A program made the position numbers and the translations under genes. Positions 17,187 to 25,966 of a stretch of DNA of 34,628 bases are shown here, one piece after another. The notes under the pieces were generated by a model. It made no database searches, was not told the DNA's origin, and saw only the letters and a program-made list of their open reading frames with translations. How positions within the stretch are numbered: the first letter of the stretch is position 1; each line of letters begins with the position of its first letter. Source of the stretch: Candidatus Ignatzschineria merdigallinarum (GTDB lineage Bacteria; Pseudomonadota; Gammaproteobacteria; Cardiobacteriales; Wohlfahrtiimonadaceae); assembly GCA_019113305.1 (NCBI GenBank), contig DXHP01000038.1, forward strand, positions 1 to 34,628, in the 5' to 3' direction.

Positions 17187-18787
17187 TTTTTCTTCGGCAA
17201 GAGTTTACGACTCGACGCTATGCAATAATCTGGATTAGTATTTGGCTAATCCTGATTTTTGCGACATGGTTTTCAAGACCATTAATCCCTTTTCAAGAGA
17301 CGTTCTTCTCGGGCGTTGTGTGGGAGTTATATCTATCTAATAACTGGCTCTACCCTCATATAAATGAGGTTTATCAGCATGCTAGTTTTCCACTGAATTA
17401 TTGGCTTGCGCTTGGTGTTTGGAAGCTTTTTGGAGTTTCTGATTTTTCACTCCGCGTATTAGCAAGTTTTTTTAGTCTGAGTACGTTGTTTTTAACGGCT
17501 TGGGCAGCATATCAACTTTGGCCTGATCGGCGCAATGTTCGAGCAAATGCACCTTTAGTTTTAATCGGAAGTTTAATGTGGACGGTTTTTGCGACCGCAA
17601 ACGTGGAATATGTCTACTTCACGTTTTACTTAATGCTAGCGATTAATTTTTTAATTAGAGTTTGGCGATTTCAGCAGAAATTATGGTGGATTGGTTTTAC
17701 TGTTAGTTTGACATTGGGGCTTTATTCATCCGGTTTGATCTTTCTATTAGTGGTAATGCCCGTTATTTTCTTGGCGCCGTATTGGGCAAAATTATCTTGG
17801 AAGAGCATTTATGTTTTTGGTCTGATATCTATCTGTATTGCTTTACTGTTCTTTTTTATTTGGGCTCTAACGGTAAGCTCGAGCTTGGGGATTTCTCTGT
17901 GGGATGCTTTAGGGTTACGATACATTTTAAAAGCATTTAACCAAGCACCACCGCTTTATGTTTATGTGTTGAATTTGGTCATTATCTTATTTCCTTGGCT
18001 CTTTTGGTTGAGGATTTATAGACTTTATCGAGATGTGGATCGAGATGAGTCCTTTCAGTTTGTGGTTGTATGGTTTTTATCTCTGGTGGTTGTTTTAGGT
18101 ATTTTAAGTTTAACTTCCTTAGATGCTTTATTGCCGATATATCCTGCTTTTTCATTAATTATTGCTCGAATTTATTACCAAGGCTTTAGTCGAAAGCTTG
18201 ATGTGGCACCGATAGTGGTATTTATGGTGTTGGTCGGATTATTAATGATTGTTATTCCTTATAATTATCAATGGCTCTCTTTGCCGCAATGGGTTGGTCA
18301 AGTGTCTCCTTTCTGGGGGGCTGGTCTTATCTTATTTAGTATTACTTTACTGTTTAACGCAGCGAATACGAGAATAATGACATTGGCTTTAATGGGTGTC
18401 GCTTTAACATTGGCGATGAATTTTGGTGTTGTGCGTGTTGCGACTGATTTTTATGATTTAAGACCTGCAGGAGAGCGCTTATCATGGTATCAATCAAAAG
18501 GAATTGTTGTAGGGCATCCTGAAAATTATAGAGGGCATCTACATTTTGTAGGGCAGCTGCAATCGCCGCTAAGAGAGATTGGTTCTCGTAAGGATCTGCT
18601 CGAGATTTTATCAGTGGATGAAAATGCACGAATGATCTTGTATGTTGAAGATCACATGCGTTTTGATAATGGGATTGTTGAGTATTGGCAGCCTTTTAGA
18701 GGGCGTTATTTAATCATATTAAAAGCTGAAGCGGTTTTACAGTTACTCAATCAAGCAGGTGAGCGGTCTTTGGAAGCAATTTTTTAG
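17171..18787 (+). CDS. Polytopic glycosyltransferase, ArnT/PMT superfamily
   Basis: A roughly 538-residue inner-membrane protein with about 10-12 helices, similar in layout to GT-C enzymes that use polyprenyl-phosphate sugars (ArnT, dolichyl-phosphate-mannose transferases). The first periplasmic loop reads IPFQETFFSGVVWEL; ArnT-type enzymes usually have a catalytic Asp-Glu pair there, and here it is Gln-Glu. HASFPLNYWLALGVWKLFGV after it is the typical second loop. A soluble C-terminal part begins near residue 430. Substrate unknown: lipid A, O-antigen or glycoprotein are all possible. ATG 17171 overlaps the end of fur by 16 bases; a TTG at 17162 is also in frame. Confidence 0.78.
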   Translation: MQREIVFLRQEFTTRRYAIIWISIWLILIFATWFSRPLIPFQETFFSGVVWELYLSNNWLYPHINEVYQHASFPLNYWLALGVWKLFGVSDFSLRVLASFFSLSTLFLTAWAAYQLWPDRRNVRANAPLVLIGSLMWTVFATANVEYVYFTFYLMLAINFLIRVWRFQQKLWWIGFTVSLTLGLYSSGLIFLLVVMPVIFLAPYWAKLSWKSIYVFGLISICIALLFFFIWALTVSSSLGISLWDALGLRYILKAFNQAPPLYVYVLNLVIILFPWLFWLRIYRLYRDVDRDESFQFVVVWFLSLVVVLGILSLTSLDALLPIYPAFSLIIARIYYQGFSRKLDVAPIVVFMVLVGLLMIVIPYNYQWLSLPQWVGQVSPFWGAGLILFSITLLFNAANTRIMTLALMGVALTLAMNFGVVRVATDFYDLRPAGERLSWYQSKGIVVGHPENYRGHLHFVGQLQSPLREIGSRKDLLEILSVDENARMILYVEDHMRFDNGIVEYWQPFRGRYLIILKAEAVLQLLNQAGERSLEAIF

Positions 18788-18958
18788 TAGGGTTTCGTTT
18801 GTAAATCATGACACTCCAGAAATATGGGTTTATTTAATGAGGACGAATAGTATATACTTTCTACTATTTGAAATAATTTCACAATTAATGGCTTGCTTAA
18901 TCAAATTTGATAATTCGGTAAGCGTAATCAGGATAAATAAAAAGGATAAGTCTGAATT

Positions 18959-20869
18959 ATGATGCAATTCATCCGTGACCACTCTAATAGCTTGTGGGCA
19001 AAAATCTTATTAGTGGGGGTTGGTGTTTCTCTAGCAGGTATCGGGGGAACTCAGATTTTTAGTGGTCCAAGTGCTGATACGGTGGCAACGGTCAATGGTG
19101 AGAAAGTGTCACTTCAAGAGGTGGAAGCACAATATCAGCAATTACTGAATGCAAATGCCCAAAATGGTGATTTGACCGATGAAATTCAAAAACAGTATAA
19201 GCTGATTGCAAGACAAGATCTCATTCAGCGTAGAGCAATGGATAGTCAGATTAAAACATGGAAGATTCGAGCATCTGATCGCTCTGTTGCTGAGGAAATT
19301 GTCTCTATCCCATCATTTCAAAAAGATGGTGTGTTTGATCAGGAAACGTATAAAACAGCATTATTTTATTCTGGGTATAGTATTGAAGGATTTGAAGATG
19401 CAATTCGAAGAGACGTTGAAGAGCGAGTTGTTCGTGAGGCGCTAGTAAATAGTGCATTTGTTTCTGATAAAGAGTTGCAAGAGCAAATTGCTTTTTTAGG
19501 ACAAACACGAGATCTTGAAGTTGCTACTTATAATTATTTAGAAGATTTAGATAGTGTTGCGGTTTCAGAAGATGAAATTAAGGCGCAGTATGAAAATAAT
19601 ATGTTGCAATATCAGACGCCAAACCTTGTAAAGTTACAATACATTGAACTAATGGTAGATGCTTTAACGCCAGAAGCTCAGGTTTATAATTCTGAGCAAA
19701 TTCAGGCTGAGGCGCAAAAGATGAAGCAGCAAGATGAGCAACGTCTTTCTGAACAGTTTACGATTGAGTATTCGACAGATGCGCAAAAACAAGAGGCTAT
19801 TGATGTTTTGGCAGATCTAAAAGGGCGTATTGAATCTGGCGAGATGACTTTTGATGTTGCGAAGTCAGAAATTACACAAATCGATAATGCTTATTACAAC
19901 CGTAATGGGAATTTTAAATACGGTGCTGCAGGAATTCCGGCATTTGACGATGCGCTTTTTGAGTTAACGATGGATGCGCCATTATCTGAACCATTTGCCA
20001 CAGATGGTGAAGTGCATATGGTCCATTTATTAAATGTTAGTTCTCCTTATGCTGATGAAGCGGCTCTTTTATCTGCGGCAGAAAAATCTTTAAAAGAGAA
20101 CTCTAAAGCTGAGGCTTACATGTTAAAAGAAGCAAGAATGCAAGAGTTGGCAGAGACATATACAGAATCTCTTGGGGAAATGGCGCAAGATTTAGGTCTT
20201 GAGGTTAAAGAGACAGATTGGCTGAACTTGGATGATCAAGAAGGCTTATTGGCTGATGGGACTGTTTGGTCTGCGGTTAATCATTATGATGTGATGGAAA
20301 ATGGGCGCAATAGTTTGCCGTTTGCATTTAATGAACAAAGTAATCATGCAATGATTGTTCGGGTTATGGATAAGAAAGCGAGTAGAGTGAAGTCGTTAGA
20401 AGAGAGTTATGACGAGATTAAGCTGGAATTAGCTAAAAATAGAGCGAAAGATTCTATGATTAATCAAGTGAATGCGATGCTTGAGTCTGGCGATGTTCAA
20501 AGTTTTCAAAATAATATTGAACAATTAGGATTTGCTTATAATCAATATAATGATTTAGCGATTACATCTGTTGGTCTATTGCAAGCCAAGCCTGTTGAGC
20601 AATATGCGATTTCTAATGGCTTCCAAAAGATACATCGATTAGAGTCGCAAAAGCCTAGGTATTTAGTTGAAGCGATTGATGGGCACGTATATGTTGTTGC
20701 CGTTAATGCCATTAATACAGGTAGTTTAGAAGGTTTTTCTGAAGATGATAAAGCGCAATTGCAGGAATATTTGCAAGGACGCGAAGCGAGTTTTGAGTAT
20801 CAAGCATTGATGCAGTATCTATTTAATAATAGTAAAGTTAAAGTTTATAATAATAGCTTCTTTGAATAG
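18959..20869 (+). CDS. ppiD: Periplasmic chaperone PpiD, membrane anchored
   Basis: A 636-residue SurA-like chaperone that sits near the Sec translocon and helps outer-membrane and periplasmic proteins fold. One N-terminal membrane anchor (about 11-33, LWAKILLVGVGVSLAGIGGT) is followed by the VATVNGEKVSLQEVEAQYQQ start of the chaperone domain. A parvulin-like region lies at about 260-365, ending in YGAAGIPAFDDALFEL. The usual first strand with its catalytic His is missing (it reads FTIEYST), so prolyl isomerase activity is unlikely, as in E. coli PpiD. Tandem ATGs at 18959 and 18962 make the exact start uncertain. A perfect terminator follows. Confidence 0.92.
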   Translation: MMQFIRDHSNSLWAKILLVGVGVSLAGIGGTQIFSGPSADTVATVNGEKVSLQEVEAQYQQLLNANAQNGDLTDEIQKQYKLIARQDLIQRRAMDSQIKTWKIRASDRSVAEEIVSIPSFQKDGVFDQETYKTALFYSGYSIEGFEDAIRRDVEERVVREALVNSAFVSDKELQEQIAFLGQTRDLEVATYNYLEDLDSVAVSEDEIKAQYENNMLQYQTPNLVKLQYIELMVDALTPEAQVYNSEQIQAEAQKMKQQDEQRLSEQFTIEYSTDAQKQEAIDVLADLKGRIESGEMTFDVAKSEITQIDNAYYNRNGNFKYGAAGIPAFDDALFELTMDAPLSEPFATDGEVHMVHLLNVSSPYADEAALLSAAEKSLKENSKAEAYMLKEARMQELAETYTESLGEMAQDLGLEVKETDWLNLDDQEGLLADGTVWSAVNHYDVMENGRNSLPFAFNEQSNHAMIVRVMDKKASRVKSLEESYDEIKLELAKNRAKDSMINQVNAMLESGDVQSFQNNIEQLGFAYNQYNDLAITSVGLLQAKPVEQYAISNGFQKIHRLESQKPRYLVEAIDGHVYVVAVNAINTGSLEGFSEDDKAQLQEYLQGREASFEYQALMQYLFNNSKVKVYNNSFFE

Positions 20870-20910
20870 GGCATAGTGTTCATAGCGGATATTGATGCAT
20901 TAATAATTCT

Positions 20911-20943
20911 AAGAAGGTTGGTAGAGATATCAACCTTCTTTTT
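20911..20943 (+). terminator. Rho-independent terminator after ppiD
   Basis: AAGAAGGTTG and CAACCTTCTT form a perfect 10-bp stem with a 10-base loop, followed by TTT running out of the stem. It ends ppiD about 40 bases after its stop and separates it from murB. Confidence 0.88.
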
Positions 20944-21062
20944 AATTGTTGGTAAATAGAATATTCTCAATAGCTTCTTGCGTTATTAAAGATAATAAGG
21001 ATGCTGATTGTCTATTTTGCCATCAATAATGAGTAGGTAAAACAGTAGATGAAAGTAGGTAG

Positions 21063-22073
21063 ATGATGAATATTGTTGAAAACCATTCTCTGCAGGCGCT
21101 GAATACATTTGGTGTTGCAGTAAAAAGTCGATTTTTTGTGGAATTGTCAGATGTCGCTGATTTGCAGGAAATTAAGAAATTGCCGAAGCCAACACTATTT
21201 TTAGGGGGCGGGAGCAATGTGTTATTCACGAAAGATTACTCAGGCACTACGATTCACAATAAACTGCAAGGTATTTCGGTGTTATCTCAATCGGAGGATC
21301 AGGTTGTTGTAAAAGCTATGGGGGGAGAGAATTGGCACCAGTTTGTCATTAAGATGAATGAGGCGGGTTTTCATGGTTTAGAGTATTTAGCTTTAATTCC
21401 AGGCACGGTAGGGGCGGCTCCTGTTCAAAATATTGGCGCATATGGCGCTGAAGTAGAGCAATTTATCCAGTCTGTAGAAGTGTTTGATTGCCAAACTAAT
21501 ACGCTTTATTCATTGGCTCATGAAGCATGTCATTTTTCATATCGAGATAGTCTTTTTAAGCGTGAAAAAGGTCGATACCTGATTGTTTCTGTAACGTTTA
21601 AATTAAACCGTAAAATGGATGCTGTCGTTCGATATCGAGCGTTGGAGCAGTATTTTGAAGAAAGTAATCAAAATACTGCGTTGTTATCGATGCGAGATAT
21701 ATTTGATGCTGTTGTAGCTGTTCGATCGAGTAAATTGCCGGATCCTGCAGTGATTGGCAATGGGGGGAGTTTTTTTAAAAACCCTATTGTGACAAAGGAG
21801 TATTCGCAAGTATTGATTGAAAAGTACCCTTATTTAGTGATGTATCCTCATGGAGAGCATGAAGTAAAGTTAGCGGCTGGGCAATTGATTGAGTTGTCGG
21901 GTTTTAAGGGACAGTATCAACGAAATGTTGGGATGTATGAAAAGCAAGCATTGGTGTTGGTGAATCTAGGTGGAGCGACTGGTGTTGAATTATGGGCATA
22001 TGCTCAAACTGTACAAAAGAAAGTGCAGACAGATTTTAATGTAATACTTGAGCCTGAACCGTTAATATTGTAA
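21063..22073 (+). CDS. murB: UDP-N-acetylenolpyruvoylglucosamine reductase
   Basis: A 336-residue type I MurB (E. coli length 342), the FAD enzyme that reduces UDP-GlcNAc-enolpyruvate to UDP-MurNAc in peptidoglycan synthesis. LGGGSNVLFT (about 48-57) and LIPGTVGAAPVQNIGAYGAE bind FAD. SYRDSLFK carries the conserved Tyr-Arg, and GNGGSFFKNPIV holds the catalytic Ser loop. The C-terminal CAQTVQKKV-like end with a Glu near the end (LEPEP) is present. Tandem ATGs at 21063 and 21066 leave the start open by one residue. The upstream gap holds the ppiD terminator. Confidence 0.95.
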   Translation: MMNIVENHSLQALNTFGVAVKSRFFVELSDVADLQEIKKLPKPTLFLGGGSNVLFTKDYSGTTIHNKLQGISVLSQSEDQVVVKAMGGENWHQFVIKMNEAGFHGLEYLALIPGTVGAAPVQNIGAYGAEVEQFIQSVEVFDCQTNTLYSLAHEACHFSYRDSLFKREKGRYLIVSVTFKLNRKMDAVVRYRALEQYFEESNQNTALLSMRDIFDAVVAVRSSKLPDPAVIGNGGSFFKNPIVTKEYSQVLIEKYPYLVMYPHGEHEVKLAAGQLIELSGFKGQYQRNVGMYEKQALVLVNLGGATGVELWAYAQTVQKKVQTDFNVILEPEPLIL

Positions 22074-22092
22074 TTTGTTGATTGCTTTCAGG

Positions 22093-22098
22093 TATAAT
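22093..22098 (+). promoter_or_regulatory. Candidate -10 box for mlaC
   Basis: CAGGTATAATTTC gives a consensus TATAAT starting 20 bases after the murB stop and 35 bases before mlaC. No strong -35 is seen. It suggests that mlaC-mlaB can be transcribed apart from murB. Confidence 0.4.
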
Positions 22099-22132
22099 TT
22101 CAACAATTCATTATTGATATATAGGATATAGA

Positions 22133-22744
22133 ATGAAAAGAAATTTAAAAAAGATCATGATGTTTGGTTTTTTTGTGGCATTAATGTCATTGTTTCAAGC
22201 AAGTTATGCTCAGGAAGATCCTGTTAGTGTGATTAAAAATACATCGGATCAGCTTTTTAAGACCTTAAAGAGTGATAAGGCAAGTCTTAAAAAAGATCCT
22301 TCAAAAGTTTATGGGATTGTTGAAAAAATTTTAGTGCCACGTTTTGATTTCGGGACTATTTCTCAGTGGGTAATGGGAAGATCGTGGCGCGATGCAACAC
22401 CGGTTCAACGCGAAGAGTTCACTGCGGAATTTAAGAAATTATTGATTAATTCTTATGCTGGAGTTTTGTTGGATTACACAGATGAAACATTAAATGTTTT
22501 ACCTTTACCGCCAAATGCGGCGAAAGGGGATGAAGTAACTGTGAGATCAGAAATTATCTCTCAAGATCGTCCGCCAATTGCGATTAACTATTCGATGATT
22601 AAATCAGGAAGTCGTTGGATGGTATATGATGTATCGGTAGAAGGTGTGAGTATCGTTGCAAATTATCGATCAGAAATTAGAGAGCTTGTTTCTAGGCAGG
22701 GTGTAGAGGGAATGATTGATACTTTAAAACGGAAAAATAAATAA
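22133..22744 (+). CDS. mlaC: Periplasmic phospholipid shuttle MlaC
   Basis: A 203-residue periplasmic protein with a clear signal peptide (MKRNLKKIMMFGFFVALMSL, cut near SYAQE). MlaC carries phospholipids between the outer-membrane MlaA complex and the inner-membrane MlaFEDB transporter. PRFDFGTISQWVMGRSWRDA and LINSYAGVLLDYTDETLNVL are typical, as is the DVSVEGVSIVANYRSEI end that lines the lipid pocket. It is followed by mlaB, but mlaF, mlaE and mlaD, which normally precede it, are absent; murB is upstream instead. Confidence 0.94.
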   Translation: MKRNLKKIMMFGFFVALMSLFQASYAQEDPVSVIKNTSDQLFKTLKSDKASLKKDPSKVYGIVEKILVPRFDFGTISQWVMGRSWRDATPVQREEFTAEFKKLLINSYAGVLLDYTDETLNVLPLPPNAAKGDEVTVRSEIISQDRPPIAINYSMIKSGSRWMVYDVSVEGVSIVANYRSEIRELVSRQGVEGMIDTLKRKNK

Positions 22745-22765
22745 TATTGTTGATAGGGTAGGTTA

Positions 22766-23053
22766 ATGCAAAAGAATCATTATCTGAATATTGATGTATC
22801 GACAGGGACGTATCAATTGCAAGATGCTTTTGATAAGTTTACGATCCCTCAACAGTGGCAGGTCATAAAAGAGGCATTTAAAGAAGTTCAGCCAGTAGTA
22901 ATTGATTTGAAAAATGTTTCGGAGTGCGATAGCGCGTTAATCGCTTTGCTTGTTGAAATAAAAAGGCTGTATGCTGATATCTCAATTGCTAATGCGCCTG
23001 ATAATCTTGTTCAGTTGCTCGATTTATATCAAGTTAAAACACTGCTTTTTTAA
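22766..23053 (+). CDS. mlaB: STAS-domain protein, probable MlaB
   Basis: A 95-residue cytoplasmic STAS-domain protein. The core VVIDLKNVSECDSALIALLV contains the conserved SALIALL segment; the Ser at this place in MlaB contacts MlaF and supports ATPase assembly. It follows mlaC by 21 bases, as in the normal mlaFEDCB order. The family is short and variable, so the call relies partly on context. Confidence 0.82.
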   Translation: MQKNHYLNIDVSTGTYQLQDAFDKFTIPQQWQVIKEAFKEVQPVVIDLKNVSECDSALIALLVEIKRLYADISIANAPDNLVQLLDLYQVKTLLF

Positions 23054-23078
23054 GGGTGTATAAAAAACTCTCTAATAG

Positions 23079-23106
23079 TTGACTGTCGAAGATTTGTAGC
23101 TATAAT
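23079..23106 (+). promoter_or_regulatory. Strong promoter for the tRNA/4.5S RNA unit
   Basis: TTGACT (23079-23084), a 16-base spacer and TATAAT (23101-23106) match the sigma70 consensus at 11 of 12 positions. Transcription would start near 23113, about nine bases before tRNA-Gly. Confidence 0.85.
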
Positions 23107-23121
23107 ACATATCTTCACTTA

Positions 23122-23197
<76 letters not shown>

Positions 23198-23203
23198 AAT
23201 ATA

Positions 23204-23277
23204 GGCTGGATAGCAAAATGGTTATGCAGCGGATTGCAAATCCGTAGACGCCAGTTCGATTCTGGCTCCAGCCTCCA
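23204..23277 (+). tRNA. tRNA-Cys (anticodon GCA)
   Basis: A 74-base cloverleaf with GGCTGGA pairing to TCCAGCC, the anticodon loop TTGCAAA (GCA at 23236-23238), the T arm CCAGTTCGATTCTGG and an encoded TCCA end. Six bases separate it from tRNA-Gly, so one transcript is processed into both. Confidence 0.96.
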
Positions 23278-23299
23278 AATTTTTATGGCACCGTTCTAT

Positions 23300-23411
23300 G
23301 GTGGCCTGTATTGGTTTCCTAACAATGGACTATTGTAAACCGTGTCAGGTCCGGAAGGAAGCAGCACTAGCAAGACATTCATGTGTTATGGGTCGGCTAA
23401 TACGGGTCATC
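23300..23411 (+). ncRNA. ffs: Signal recognition particle RNA (4.5S)
   Basis: The central GTCAGGTCCGGAAGGAAGCAGC is the SRP hairpin with its GGAA tetraloop and the Ffh-binding internal loops. The ends GGTGGCCTGTATTGG (23300-23314) and CTAATACGGGTCATC (23397-23411) pair over 15 positions, allowing four G-U wobbles, giving an RNA of about 112 bases. With Ffh it delivers membrane proteins to FtsY and the Sec translocon. It lies between tRNA-Cys and dnaX, with no separate promoter obvious. End coordinates are from pairing and may be off by a few bases. Confidence 0.92.
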
Positions 23412-23440
23412 TCCATATTTATTAAATAAGTGATGGCAAA

Positions 23441-25516
23441 ATGACTCAACAAGTTCTCGCACTAAAATGGCGACCTCGAACCTTTAACGAAGTCATTGGT
23501 CAGCCACACGTCGTACAAGCTCTCTCCAATGGTTTAGACAATGATCGATTGCATCATGCTTTCTTGTTTACAGGAACTCGTGGCGTTGGAAAGACAACTC
23601 TAGCAAGAATCTTTGCAAAGTCTCTCAATTGTGAAAAAGGCGTCTCATCAAATCCCTGCGGGGAATGTTCTGTTTGTACAGAAGTTGATGAGGGGCGCTT
23701 TGTTGATTTAATTGAAATCGATGCGGCTTCACGTACAAGGGTGGAAGATACCCGAGAGATTCTTGATAATGTTCAGTATGCGCCAACACGTGGTCGTTAT
23801 AAAATTTACCTTATAGATGAAGTTCACATGCTTTCAAACAGCAGCTTTAATGCGTTATTGAAAACGCTTGAAGAGCCGCCGAGCCATGTGAAGTTTTTAT
23901 TAGCGACAACAGATCCTCAGAAATTACCGGTGACAGTTTTATCTCGTTGTCTTAGATTCCAATTAAAGCGAATTCAGGATCAAGAGATTGCGGAGCAGTT
24001 GGAGAAGATTTTAATTAGTGAAAATATCCCTTTTGAGACAGAAGCAATTAAATTAATTGCAAAAGCTGGGGATGGTAGTATGCGTGATGCGCTTTCACTG
24101 TTAGATCAGGCGATTGCGTATACTGGGCAGAATGTTCAGTTTCAGCAAACACATGAGATGCTTGGATTAATTGACACACAATACTTAGTGAGAGTATTGG
24201 AGGCGCTTGTTGCTAGAGATCGTCAAACATTATTATCAGCACTATCTTTGTTGAAATCACATGGTTTGGATTATTATCGGTTTTTAGAAGACCTTATTGA
24301 TGCATTCCACCTGTTAACAATGGTTCAGCTTTCAAAAGAGATGGGGGAGCATGAAAATGCAGAGCTGGTTGCTTTAGCGGAGGCATTTACTGCTGAAGAT
24401 TTACAACTCTATTATCAGATCGCATTAAATGGTCGTAAAGATCTGCATAATCATCCAAATGCTGAAGTCGGTTTTGAAATGACGCTTTTACGTATGGTAT
24501 TGTTTGCGCCAACTGCACCAGTAGGTGTAATGGAAGCTCAAAAAAAAAGTCAGACAGTTTCACTAAATAGTGCGGATGCGCTTTCTAATGCTGAAATAGA
24601 AGCTTCTGCAGGTATAGCACTAAAAGAACATCTGTCAGATAAAGTGTCATTACCAGAAAATCAATCAGGTCAATTACTACCAGTATCAGCTACATCTGCC
24701 TCGAAGGAAGCGTCGGCTGTTGATCTTCCGTGGGAAGATCCCCCGAAAGCAGATATGACTCCATCGAATGCTCCTGAAGTATATGAAAAAAGTAGGAGTG
24801 ACGAGCAAGAATTAACTGCAGATTTAGATCATCAAATAGAAGATGAGATATCTATTCTAGAACCTCCGGTATTTGAGATTTCAGAAGCAGAGCATATTGT
24901 TTCTTCGTCAGAAATTGTAGAGTCATCAAATATAGCAGTGCTAGAGAATGACCGATTAGATGATGAGTTAATACCAGTATGGGATGTTGAAGAGCCTTTT
25001 AGTGCGAATAACGCTTCTATTATGGAGAGCTCTATCAATAATGGTGAATTAACTACCGATAGACCGTTTGTATTAGATAGCACTTTATCGGAATCTAGTA
25101 GATTACAGACAGCATCATTGCTCAATAATAATGAGGAATGGCTCTCTTTAGTGTCAGGTTTAACCTTAGAGAGTGTTTTGTCAGGAATCGCGCATAGTTT
25201 GGTTTTTAAAAGCTTTGATGGAGAGTATTTAATTCTTCAAAGACCTTTGTCTGTGAAAGATTTTCGAGTGGATGAAGCGGAAATGCGCCTAGCAATGGCA
25301 ATTTCTAATAGTCTGAATGTTAAAATATCCTGTAAGATTGAATATGTTGAAACACTCAATCTTGAAAATCTTCATGAAAGAACAGAGCGTTTGGATGAAG
25401 AGCGTCTGCAGCAAGCTTTAAGTAGTTTTAAGCAAGATGAAGTCGTGCAGTATTTAGAGCAAGAATTGGGCGCAAAGCTTTTAATGAAAACATTAAAGCC
25501 ATTAGATGATTGCTGA
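23441..25516 (+). CDS. dnaX: DNA polymerase III subunits tau and gamma
   Basis: A 691-residue clamp-loader ATPase. Walker A is GTRGVGKT (45-52), followed by a four-Cys zinc module (NCEKGVSSNPCGECSVC), the IYLIDEVHML Walker B and the LSRC sensor 1 arginine finger. Domain III ends near residue 365. A long acidic Ser/Glu-rich linker follows (about 370-560), then the tau C-terminal domain that binds the polymerase alpha subunit. A run of nine A at 24540-24548 lies exactly at the domain III/linker junction, with stops close by in both other frames, so a shorter gamma form is likely. It is followed by ybaB and recR, the standard order. Confidence 0.96.
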   Translation: MTQQVLALKWRPRTFNEVIGQPHVVQALSNGLDNDRLHHAFLFTGTRGVGKTTLARIFAKSLNCEKGVSSNPCGECSVCTEVDEGRFVDLIEIDAASRTRVEDTREILDNVQYAPTRGRYKIYLIDEVHMLSNSSFNALLKTLEEPPSHVKFLLATTDPQKLPVTVLSRCLRFQLKRIQDQEIAEQLEKILISENIPFETEAIKLIAKAGDGSMRDALSLLDQAIAYTGQNVQFQQTHEMLGLIDTQYLVRVLEALVARDRQTLLSALSLLKSHGLDYYRFLEDLIDAFHLLTMVQLSKEMGEHENAELVALAEAFTAEDLQLYYQIALNGRKDLHNHPNAEVGFEMTLLRMVLFAPTAPVGVMEAQKKSQTVSLNSADALSNAEIEASAGIALKEHLSDKVSLPENQSGQLLPVSATSASKEASAVDLPWEDPPKADMTPSNAPEVYEKSRSDEQELTADLDHQIEDEISILEPPVFEISEAEHIVSSSEIVESSNIAVLENDRLDDELIPVWDVEEPFSANNASIMESSINNGELTTDRPFVLDSTLSESSRLQTASLLNNNEEWLSLVSGLTLESVLSGIAHSLVFKSFDGEYLILQRPLSVKDFRVDEAEMRLAMAISNSLNVKISCKIEYVETLNLENLHERTERLDEERLQQALSSFKQDEVVQYLEQELGAKLLMKTLKPLDDC
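24540..24570 (+). promoter_or_regulatory. Slip site in dnaX for the short gamma form
   Basis: Nine consecutive A (24540-24548) are read as codons CAA AAA AAA AGT. A -1 shift there continues AAG TCA GAC AGT TTC ACT AAA and stops at TAG 24568-24570, giving about 376 residues. A +1 shift stops at TAA 24564-24566. A weak dyad CACTAAATAGTG lies just downstream (24561-24572). Confidence 0.7.
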
Positions 25517-25622
25517 TGGATGTGAATGAGATTGTGTTATTAAGATACAGATGATTTTTTGAAAGTATATTAATATGCTGAATTTGAAACTATTTTAAAG
25601 AATAAGAGAAGAAGGAGACCTT

Positions 25623-25952
25623 ATGTTTAAAGGCGGAATCGCGGGCATGATGCAAAAAGCACAACGCATGCAAAAAGAGATGGAAAAAGCGCAAGAAGCA
25701 TTGGCGGATATTAATGTCACTGGTGAGTCAGGTGCTGGTTTAGTGAAGATCGAGATGAGTTGTCGTCATGTTGTACGTGCAATTCGTATCGATGATTCTT
25801 TAATGTCAGATGATAAAGAGATGTTAGAAGATCTTTTGGGTGCGGCATTTAATGACGCATTAGCCAAAGTTGAAAAAACATCTTCAGAAAGAATGGCAGA
25901 AGTTACGGGTGGTTTAGGTCTTCCTGCTGGAATGAAAATTCCTGGATTTTAA
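25623..25952 (+). CDS. ybaB: Nucleoid-associated protein YbaB/EbfC
   Basis: A 109-residue small DNA-binding protein that forms a tweezer-like dimer. The start MFKGGIAGMMQKAQRMQKEM, the GAGLVKIEMSCRHVVRAIRI core and the Gly/Pro-rich end LGLPAGMKIPGF are family features. A strong AAGGAG site precedes the ATG. It sits between dnaX and recR in the widespread dnaX-ybaB-recR order and may take part in replication restart or recombination. Confidence 0.95.
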   Translation: MFKGGIAGMMQKAQRMQKEMEKAQEALADINVTGESGAGLVKIEMSCRHVVRAIRIDDSLMSDDKEMLEDLLGAAFNDALAKVEKTSSERMAEVTGGLGLPAGMKIPGF

Positions 25953-25966
25953 TTGAGGACGGTCTC

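Noticed and set aside
18759-18962. A 67-codon ORF spanning the gap before ppiD
   Set aside because: It begins with GTG inside the glycosyltransferase gene, has no ribosome site or recognisable motif, and runs over promoter-like sequence.
19700-20050. PpiD parvulin domain lacking its catalytic His as a sign of decay
   Set aside because: PpiD parvulin domains are generally inactive, so this is expected and the gene is full length.
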